Positions 56,645 to 64,000 of a stretch of DNA of 64,000 nt are shown piece after piece. Each line of letters opens with the position of its first letter. Position 1 is the first letter of the stretch. The stretch is from positions 3,037,109 through 3,101,108 of the forward strand of contig RPFO01000027.1 in the NCBI GenBank assembly GCA_009746045.1, written 5' to 3'. This stretch comes from Mesostigma viride (taxonomy: Eukaryota; Streptophyta; Mesostigmatophyceae; Mesostigmatales; Mesostigmataceae). The notes below the pieces were generated by a model. It had not been told where the DNA came from. It ran no database searches and worked only from the letters and a program-made list of their open reading frames with translations. The translations under genes and the position numbers were made by a program.

Positions 56645-58440
56645 ATTCCAAGGATGTGTGACCCTGCAGCCAACAAATGTTACTCCTATAAAATTATTCT
56701 ATGCTACTCATTAACTCTTCAACCGTCTGGACTGGAACCACCGAAACGGACTGAGTTTGGGTATCTTTGTGCGCCTGAGAGTAACTAGCCAAATAACATT
56801 TTCTGGCCCACCCTTGGAACCAAGCATGCTTTTATATCAAATAATGTTTGGGAAATTTGGTTGGTCACATATCTATGCCCCATGCATGCTATAAATAGCA
56901 TCCCCCCCAGGGGGGTACGGTGCACATGGGGTTGGAGACATATATAATGCATTATAGACCATTTACACAAATCAGGTGGCCCTGGCCTTTTAAAGGCAGT
57001 TTATTAGAATCACAGGCATGCCATCAATGCATTCACAGCATGAAATGTCACAGAACTGCACATGCTAGCTAGCAAACAGCCCAAAATAGCTCAGACCGTT
57101 ATAACGGTGCAAGCTATTTTGGGACGGTTGCTAGAACTGCCGTATAGGTTTCCTATCCCAAAGTGGCACAAAACAACAACTAGATGGCCACAAAAGCAAT
57201 GCCAACACCATGTCCAGCATATAAGACACAAGCTCATGCTATACAATAGGTGTAAGGCTCATATCAAGGCCTAAAGCGCGCGTACAAAGGGTGGCAAGGA
57301 GCTACATCACTAACACACCCAATGAACGACAAAACACCTCTATGTTCTTGGAAACAATGAATAAAACAATAGGAATAAGTTGGTATAATGCTCCCATGCA
57401 AACAGGTTATGGGTATCTCCACGATTTTCACATGCAATGGATGCAAAACAAGAAGGTGGGCGTTGGCCAGCAAAACAAGAAGCCACGCCTAACACTGGTC
57501 AGAAAAGAACTTGTCTCGGGGTGCTTGACCAAGGAAAAGCATTGGGTAATCAACGTTACCATATTAGTGACCGATAACAATCGTTACCTCGCTATTTCCG
57601 TTGCAGCATCAGCTAACGGTGACCAAACATGGTCCAAAATCTGCTTGACCTGATGGTATTCCCCAACCATGACAAGCCGATGCGTAGAGGCAGCAAAACA
57701 ACAAAAAGACAATCACAACCCCTCGGTAATAACTCTGATATTAGCTTTAAACGATAATACAACTATATACGGCTAATAGAACACGCTTGGAGGCTAGAAC
57801 GTACCAGGTCGGTACAGCAGATTACCTTTCTTGCGCGAGCCAGCACGCCAGAGTAATGGACGTAGCCTCGAGCCTTTACTGGCTGCCAATGCTAATAAAT
57901 CTTGTTGGGAACAACGTACTAAATTGATCGATGCGCAGATGTCTGGGAAAATTCGGCCTAGCAACATGCAGCACTCGCACCATCACTGCCTGGCCGCTAA
58001 CGTCATTTGCTGCGCCGACCAGCACCCCGAGACCCATCTACGTACCTCCGAACCTTCCATGGCTAGGGATATTCAATTTTTAGGATCTAAGAATCATGCC
58101 TACAAAATTTGAGTCCAATACGTCAAGCCATTCTCTCGTACCAGTCAGTTCTTTGCACCGCCATAGCCGTGCGCGTCAATATTTTTCCTGCACGTCGGTC
58201 CCGTTGGACCATGGTACCCCCCTAACTTTGCTCAAGCATATCTCCCTGGCCAGGTGTCCAAAGTACGGTCTGAAGTGCTCTACGGAAAGCTGACGTCTAG
58301 ATCTTTCGATCCCCCCAGGTTTGACCGTTAAATTATTATTGGCGCGGCGCCTGGTTAGCGCACAAACTCAGTCCGTTAGAGTGGTAGGACTTCAACTGGT
58401 ACCACGAAAACGGCGCGAGAACGGTTTAAGAGTTAATGAA
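56645..58440. other. Interior of the hAT element without recognised coding
   Basis: Plus-strand ORFs at 57062-57274 and 57291-57653 show no known domain. A concentric hairpin lies at 57080-57123. Confidence 0.4.
57080..57123. repeat. 44-base concentric hairpin
   Basis: CCCAAAATAGCT (57080-57091) pairs with AGCTATTTTGGG (57112-57123). The centre ACCGTTATAACGGT (57095-57108) is a perfect palindrome about the same axis; only three base pairs between them fail. Confidence 0.9.
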
Positions 58441-58546
58441 CATATAGTGTTTTTTCCGTCAGATCGCGTTTTTCCGCGTTTTCCGCGGCCCGGCACTGAA
58501 CGCAAATGGTTTTCACCTTTGCGGAGTGCCTGATCAGAATATATAT

Positions 58547-59368
58547 TAAAAATATAATTACTTACAGCAGAGTGAAATCACTCAAACCAAAGCAAACGCC
58601 CAGCTATGAACCTATATACAGAGCCATGTCAAAGCTCTATACTACGATAAGACCAATGGAAACGCCTAACGGGAGGAACCTAATAGCCCTGCTGCACCGC
58701 AAAATCAGCCCGCGTACGGCGGAGCATGATGTCAGCCATGGCCCGAGTCAGCGCCACCGACAAGCGCTGACGCCAATATGACGTCCAGGTCCGCGCCGAC
58801 CATGGGGCCCGCTGGCCCTCCACTGAGGTCCAGCCGGTCCTCCCGGAGCCGGCAACACTCCTTGAAGAAGGCGGAGGTCAGGGGCCCCATGGCCCCAAAC
58901 TCCTCCAGGACAAAGGGCACCACACGATGGTGCCCGACGTCGCCGTAGGCCAGGAGCTTGGCCCGCTCCGCCCGGTCCGCCGTGTAACCTGCCGTGAGGG
59001 AGGCCCCAGCCACGTGGCTAAGAGCCAAGGGCCGCGCCACCGAAACGTCAATAAGCAGATGCCGGCCACCCCCCTCAAAGTCCAGCACCACGATGTCAGG
59101 CCGGTGGTTGGGGGAATAGAAGGCAGCGCCATCCGCATCCTCGGACCGGATGTTCGCGTGGGGGAAAACCGACCGGATCATGGCGAGCACCACCGTCAGG
59201 AGGACAGTGTGCAAATACAAATACCAATTCTGATTCTGTTGGCCCCCCATGCAGGCAAGGTAGTGAGTCCCCGTGGGATCCAGCGGCTGCCCACAGCTAC
59301 CACAAGGCCGCCCGGCCGGAACAAGAGGCTGCGGGGCAAATAGCTGGTGCCGGAGCGCCACCGAGTCA
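58547..59368 (-). mobile_element. 5'-truncated LINE inside the hAT element
   Basis: Flanked by the 15-bp direct repeat GATCAGAATATATAT (58532-58546 and 59369-59383). Very close to 18480-19290, including the 3' untranslated region and its A/T-rich end. Confidence 0.95.
58732..59361 (-). pseudogene. REL endonuclease part of a LINE polyprotein
   Basis: Reads through from LRHQLFAPQPLVPAG across the CCHC finger (CGSCGQPLDPTGTHYLAC) and the nuclease core RPDIVVLDFEGGGRHLLIDV, with the G6 run that is G5 in the 17367 copy. A frame change near 58822 scrambles the last ~25 residues. It lacks the RT domain. Confidence 0.85.
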
Positions 59369-59876
59369 GATCAGAATATATATAATAGTGGTAGTGACTT
59401 GCCACCTGCCACACTTGGATTTACATTGCAATACATCCTTCAAGTACATGTGTATATTGTGGTCATGCAAATTATTGACCATTTAACACCGGTCTCTTTT
59501 ATTATAATACCCTTTAATTATAATGCATCAGCCTTTACAAAATTTGCATGAATGCCATCAACTCAATATAATGCATGATTGAATATGGTATAATGCACCC
59601 AGATCTCTGCCTAGTTGATGCAGTGGATGTGATAGCACTACAGTCGGCAGCTTTGCTGCACAATGACAACAAGTGCATGCCATGAATCCCTGAAAAATAA
59701 AATGGCAATCAACCCATGCAGAATGAACCACACAATAAACTGCCAAGGAAATGCCCGAAAAAGTAAATATGAAGTGGCAAGTAGCCCAGAAAACACACCG
59801 TCAACTGCCAGGGCATTCCTGAGAAAAAGTATATGGCAAACTGCAGTTATCATCTGGGCATGCCCAGATAACGCTG

Positions 59877-60312
59877 TCAACTGCCAAGGATATGCCTGGA
59901 AAAGCACTGTGGAATCGTCTTCTGCACTGCCTTGCCAGAGCCACAAGGGCCAGCACCCGGGGCAGCGGCAGGCAGAAGGGCCTTGGCAACGCGGGCACCG
60001 AGCGCTGCCCTCAGCTCTCTCCTTTCCAACCGGGCTGCCTCAGCCGCCTGAAGCCTCCCGATCAGGCCTTCTACATTCCCGGACTCCTTGCAAAACGCGG
60101 CTCCCTTGTTGGGGATGTGGCCGCGATGGCCGACAGCGCGATCCTTGCTAAAGCTGCCAGGCCTGCCGAACTTGTAATCGCACAGCTTGCACGCCCACCT
60201 CTGGCCGACTACCACCTTCCCCATGAACGGTCTTTTCCACCTCGTCAATCAGATGGAGGTATTGATACTCCTCTACTTTTCTGTCGTTTGGGGCTCTACG
60301 CAGCGCCATGGT
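59877..60312 (-). pseudogene. BED-type finger of a hAT transposase, N-terminal remnant
   Basis: From an ATG at about 60310 the minus strand reads MALRRAPNDRKVEEYQYLHL. After a frame change near 60245 it continues with RWACKLCDYKFGRPGS, then HRGHIPNKGAAFC, so C-x2-C and later H and C fit a BED finger. A helical Arg/Ala/Glu region and a stop follow. It lies inside the 4.9-kb hAT element in the orientation expected for its transposase. The catalytic part is not visible. Confidence 0.55.
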
Positions 60313-60360
60313 CGCATCTTAGTAGGTGATTGCCTGGCGCACAATCCATGAACCGTCGCA

Positions 60361-60425
60361 CCACCCTCCATTTTCCTCGTCCATTTTCCTCGTCCATTTT
60401 CCTCGTCCATTTTCCGCGTCCTTCT
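60361..60425. repeat. CATTTTCCTCGTC 13-bp repeat
   Basis: Four units of CCATTTTCCTCGT with a last variant CCATTTTCCGCGT. Confidence 0.9.
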
Positions 60426-60547
60426 ACTTTAATTGCGTCCTTCTAGAACTGCACGCTTATGATTCTGCCAGGCTGTCCCCTTACAGCTTTTCTCCCACGC
60501 AATAAAAAATCCTGTCAAAAAGGAAAAAGGTGCACTGTCACGCGCGA

Positions 60548-60757
60548 GTTATTATAAATAGTGACGGAACCTTTTTGCCACTTGGCAATTAGGTCCGTCA
60601 CTATTTATCCGGCGAAAACCACTCGCCGGCATCTATTCCGCGTTAAGTTCACGTGAACGTGGCGCGGAATAGATGCCGGCGAGTGGTTTTCGCCGGATAA
60701 ATAGTGACGGACCTAATTGCCAAGTGGCAAAAAGGTTCCGTCACTATTTATAATAAC
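60548..60757. mobile_element. 210-bp near-perfect palindrome (foldback element)
   Basis: Arms of ~95 bases, GTTATTATAAATAGTGACGG outward, are fully complementary around an axis at 60652/60653. Only four base pairs next to the central GTTCACGTGAAC fail. Each arm holds a smaller inverted repeat, AATAGTGACGG...CCGTCACTATT, so alternative stems are possible. Confidence 0.95.
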
Positions 60758-60958
60758 TAAAACGTCGTAGTGTGGGGGCCGATATCTATCGTACCGCTGA
60801 TGCCTACTGCAGTACCGAATCTCGTCTTAACGATATTCCAACCGGGCATATTTTTCCCTTCTGGCACTTTCGTTTGGCCTTCTGGTATCAATTCCTTCCG
60901 GTATTCGGAAATACCCGTGTCACCACAGGGATTCGAACCCCCGACTTACGAGGTCTTA
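60758..60958 (-). other. Segment between two foldback copies with a tRNA-like end
   Basis: The minus strand has GTCGGGGGTTCGAATCCCTG at 60925-60944, close to a tRNA T-arm and B-box. The rest does not fold into a tRNA. Possibly a SINE remnant. Confidence 0.45.
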
Positions 60959-61166
60959 GTTATTATAAATAGTGACGGAACCTTTTTGCCACTTGGCAAT
61001 TAGGTCCGTCACTATTTATCCGGCGAAAACCACTCGCCGGCATCTATTCCGCGCCACGTTCGGCCGAATTAACTTGGGTGCTCGGAAGTGGTTATTCCGG
61101 GCAAAATAGTGTTACGGACCGATTTGCCTCAGGCGGCAAAAAGGTTCCGGCACTATTTAACGTAAC
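60959..61166. mobile_element. Second foldback copy, right arm decayed
   Basis: The left arm (60959-61055) equals that of the 60548 element almost base for base. The right arm (61090-61166) still pairs but with many changes and indels. Confidence 0.9.
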
Positions 61167-61453
61167 TGCGCGTACTAGGGAGTAGCCATGCACTCGCTGC
61201 AATTTCTGCTATCTCAGCACCGCGGACAGGTTCCTGGGCCTCAATCTCGCGTGACACCTGCCCCCCCGCCCTACGCACCTCCGAAATCGGCTAAGTCCAA
61301 AGTGAAAAACAGCGAAAATCGTACGGCGTACGCGGTCGAAAGCGTCGGTACCGTACAATACGGCGTACTTTCATACCCGAGTTGCCGTACGGACCAACAC
61401 GGCATGCAGGGAGTAACTCTCTGCTGAGAAGCCATTGAATTGAATTGAATTGA

Positions 61454-61720
61454 ATTGTAACATAACTCCGTTGGGAGTAAATGTAGCACATAGCCCTTGA
61501 GAGGGGGCATATGGCCTATCATACATCCTAAGCTACTTCAGTTCCTGCAAGGGTGGGGATGTAAAGGACCCTTGCTCTAGGTGCACCAGGGCACTTGCAT
61601 CCCCATGATCTTCAAGCTATGCCCAGCGAAGGGGGAGCCTGTCATGGGGGGGAAGATCATCATAGCTATACAAAGAAGCTAGGGCATGGCGTCTCAGCAG
61701 AGAGTCATTACTCCCTGCAT
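61454..61720. repeat. Foldback-element arm, direct orientation
   Basis: ACTCCGTTGGGAGTAAATGTAGCACATAG... up to AGAAGCTAGGGCATGGCG. Its inverted partner is 61925-62141 plus 62608-62625. A GAATT pentamer array (61437-61456) precedes it. Confidence 0.85.
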
Positions 61721-62141
61721 GGGCACAACATAACTAAATAAAGCTAGGCATCATCTGGAGTGTGGCTCATCATAGGCACACATGTACATGACTAAGTAAA
61801 GCGCGTGGCTTAGCTGGGATAGTGCCTCTAGGAGGCGTACATGTACATGGCCACGGTCTATCTATTCTGCACTACTACTGCTGTATTCCCCTAAGCTGGG
61901 GCGTCTGGAGTCGCTGGGGCCGCGGGGGGAGAAGCCATGCCCTAGCTTCTTTGTATAGCTATGCTGATCTTCCCCCCCATGACAGGCTCCCCCTTCGCTG
62001 GGCATAGCTTGAAGATCATGGGGATGCAAGTGCCCTGGTGCACCTAGAGCAAGGGTCCTTTACATTCCCACCCTTGCAGGAAGTAGCTCAGAATGTATGA
62101 TAGGCCATATGCCCCTTCTCTGGGCTATGTGCTACATATAT

Positions 62142-62607
62142 TCATTGAGAATGATAGATTACGGAGGTAAGACAGGCATGCAACATAAGGAAAAACCCGA
62201 TAACTGGGAGAATAACCCTGAAGAAATTAATAGTAATCTGACACAGACATCCAAGGATCACGCCAGCGGCACAAGGTACAACTAACTATACATCACAAAA
62301 CTACACGCAGCAACAGCGCTGCCGGCCCACCATGCAGGCCTGGAAGGGATCTAGACCGCATGGGTCGCGACAAAGTCGGCCCGGGTGCGGCGGAATAACA
62401 CATCAGCCACGGTGCGAGTGAGGGCGAGTGACAGGCGCTGCCGCCAATACGAGGACCACGTGCGGGCCGACCACGGGGCGGTCTGACCCTCGAGGTCGAG
62501 GCGGTCTTCACGGCGCTGGCAGCACTCGTGGAAAAACTCCGCTGTCTTGGGGCCCATGGCCCCGAACTCCTCAAGGACAAAGGGGATGACCCGGTGGGGA
62601 CCCACAT
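62142..62607 (-). mobile_element. 5'-truncated LINE (second subfamily)
   Basis: Flanked by the 12-bp direct repeat TGCTACATATAT (62130-62141 and 62608-62619). It encodes the C-terminal VLEEFGAMGPKTAEFFHECC...ADFVATHAV region and the 3' untranslated region, as in 22927-24122. It interrupts the right arm of the foldback element. Confidence 0.93.
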
Positions 62608-62649
62608 TGCTACATATATACTCCCAACGGAGTTATGTTCCTAATTAAT

Positions 62650-63130
62650 TAATTAATTAATTAATCACTCCGTTGGGAGTCAATGGAGCACATATCCCTG
62701 AGAAGGGGCATATGGCTTTTAATACATCCTAGGCTACTTCATGCAAGGGTGGGAATGTAAGCTACCCTTGCTCTAGGCTACCGTCGGTGCACCAGGGCAC
62801 CCGCACCCTCACGGTCTATCACGCTATGCCCAGCTAAGGGGGAGCATGCCATGTGGGGGGGAGATCATTATGGCTATACAAGGGCGAGGGCATGGCTTCT
62901 CAACAGAGAGCATCTCTCTGCATAGGCATAGCATGGCTAAATTCTTAATGCAACATCCATGGGGGTCCCATTATAGACATAGCGTGGCTAAATGTTGAAG
63001 GCGGCATCATCCATGGGGGCCATTATGGGCGCACATGCGCGTGGGCCACATGCTAGGCTAAGTAAGCCTTACTAATTCTACACTACTGGTATATATATTC
63101 CTTGGAATCATGGCATGGCTAACGTGATGA
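62650..63130. repeat. Further copy of the foldback arm unit
   Basis: CACTCCGTTGGGAGTCAATGGAGCACATA... follows a TTAA-rich junction (62631-62664) and matches 61454-61720 with ~10-15% differences to about 62930. The rest carries TAGGCATAGCATGGCTAAAT-type repeats. Confidence 0.8.
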
Positions 63131-63544
63131 CTGACTAGCTAGACCTTTTCAGTGGTTTTCCATTTGCGGGTATTTCCTCGTAAATGGTGGGAGAGCGATC
63201 GCAGCAATGGTGCTCACCACTAGACACTCCCGGCCAGTTAGGCTCGAAACACACGCCCTGATCAAGCATGGTGTTTCCGGCCCCACCGTCTACTAGGTCA
63301 TCTAGTCGCTCTACACGTAAGCCAGCCATAATTTCAATGCACAAGGATACACATTTCCATCACCATTCATCTTCATCATCCTGAACGACTCGAACACGCG
63401 GACAAGATAACGGCAGGCTCGAGCTACCATGGTCCGGATTCTCCCGATTTCTGGCCTGCGCTGGTTGTCTCCTTGATATATTCCTAGTCTGAGGTGGCAG
63501 GAGGGGGCTGCCAGGGCTTGTGGTCAACGTGGATGACCGCCCCC
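63131..63544. other. Region without a supported gene
   Basis: A ~30-base phrase at 63449-63477 (TGGCCTGCGCTGGTTGTCTC) has a close relative at 48637-48665. Nothing else is recognised. Confidence 0.4.
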
Positions 63545-63936
63545 CTCCGGTATACCGGCTTAATTCCCCCGTGCGCTCTGCCGGAGCTGGAGGTAGGTCG
63601 GCCATAGCTCGCGTCGCCGCTGTTGCTGGGCCAGGGTCAAGTCGTCGTCCAGCGTGAAGCGAGTCTCCGAGAGCTTCTTGCGGCATATTTTAAGGAACGA
63701 CAGCTTGTCCGCCATGTACTTAAAGGTGAGGAGCACGGGTGCCGGGCCAGCCTTCCCCCGCGCGCGGGGGAGGCGGACAGCCGACATGTCCAGCTCACCA
63801 GTGAGTAGCATGGGGGCAAAATGTCGCGCTTAAATGCCTCAAGAAGGCTCGTGGAGGTCTCACCTGCCGGCTGGTCGAAGTGCTTGACGATGACATTGTG
63901 GCTGCGCCGGGCGATGTCGGCTTCCTCGCGAAGGTC
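63545..63936 (-). pseudogene. LINE ORF1-like protein fragment with one frame break
   Basis: The minus strand reads [20 protein letters not shown] from the window-side end. After a frame change at a C5 run near 63813 it continues with GPAPVLLTFKYMADKLSFLK and LTLAQQQRRRELWPTYLQLR. The closing pattern (acidic, then QQ-x-RR-x-LWP...LR) is typical of the C-terminal domain of L1-type ORF1 proteins that bind element RNA. It is cut off by the GGAT array. Confidence 0.6.
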
Positions 63937-64000
63937 GGATGGATGGATGGATGGATGGATGGATGGATGGATGGATGGATGGATGGATGGATGGATGGAT
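63937..64000. repeat. GGAT microsatellite at the window end
   Basis: Sixteen perfect units, continuing beyond the window. Same motif as 56136-56344. Confidence 0.97.

Larger units (their letters stand above)
56460..61402 (-). mobile_element. 4.9-kb hAT element, itself carrying nested insertions
   Basis: The left end CCGTGTTGGTCTGTACGGCA and the complement of the right end CCGTGTTGGTCCGTACGGCA differ at one base in 20. Flanks are the 8-bp direct repeat CATGCAGG (56452-56459 and 61403-61410). Removing it restores a continuous foldback sequence, which confirms the boundaries. The ends belong to the same family as the element at 10945-12261 (CCGGGTTGGTCTGTACG). The length fits a once-complete hAT transposon; a BED-finger ORF remains on the minus strand. 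Confidence 0.85.
56352..62640. mobile_element. Foldback-type element, split by a hAT insertion
   Basis: The left end TTAATTAGGAACATCACTCCG (56352) and the complement of the right end (62617-62640) match. Sequence 56379-56459 continues, across the hAT element, into 61403 onward; the joined text equals the complement of 61690-61800, another part of the same repeat. Internal arms at 61454-61720 and 61925-62141 plus 62608-62640 are inverted copies of each other. The element therefore consists largely of inverted repeats of one ~270-bp unit. Confidence 0.65.

Noticed and set aside
60905..60958. Minus-strand tRNA gene
   Set aside because: T-arm-like sequence only; the rest does not fold.

Overview
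The window is nuclear DNA of a eukaryote. It has spliced genes with canonical GT-AG borders, AATAAA-type signals, long intergenic gaps, abundant microsatellites and many nested transposons. The mix of Copia-type and REL-endonuclease LINE elements, hAT elements with 8-bp target duplications, GC-rich coding exons and TTTAGGG-like degenerate repeats would fit a green alga or a related protist. No rRNA or organelle marker is present, so the lineage is an inference.

Layout. 1-7810 is a Copia-like LTR retrotransposon on the minus strand, with LTRs at 1-340 and 7470-7810. Its integrase is split by a 316-bp SINE-like insert that ends in a perfect 76-bp palindrome. 9242-9975 is a nested TGTCACGG-type tandem array. 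10945-12261 is a hAT element with a BED zinc-finger ORF. 13276-14961 (minus) holds a degenerate ORF with a RING-H2 finger, a C2H2-like finger and a LINE pre-RT segment. 16327-22423 is a small gene cluster: an acidic hypothetical gene, a 5'-truncated REL-LINE, a spliced zinc-ribbon gene, and a divergent RING/TRAF-type zinc-finger gene. 22927-24122 is a second LINE copy. 24-29.6 kb is repeat-rich and contains no gene I can support.

The main cellular genes lie at 29.7-48.3 kb. A spliced, low-complexity gene (29741-32363, minus) is divergent from a long multi-exon gene (33553-45397, plus) that I recognise as the ER membrane protein membralin (TMEM259 family). Its nine-exon model keeps frame throughout and includes a GC-AG intron. 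Its introns carry large CA, CCCA, CCCT and CT repeats, often right against the 3' splice site. At three places in the window (two in membralin, one in a minus-strand gene at 47.6-48.1 kb) an exon edge together with its splice-site flank has decayed tandem copies inside the neighbouring intron. I regard this as the most unusual signal here.

From 48.3 kb on the window is almost all repeats and transposons: a 3.2-kb, 29-bp minisatellite (49.68-52.84 kb), a 749-bp non-autonomous hAT element with perfect 8-bp TSDs, and a nest in which a foldback-type element (about 56.35-62.64 kb) was interrupted by a 4.9-kb hAT element (56460-61402), which was itself hit by a LINE and by two palindromic foldback elements. 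A LINE ORF1-like fragment and a GGAT microsatellite end the window. Many coding breaks fall in or next to G/C homopolymers, so some apparent pseudogenes may reflect sequencing error.
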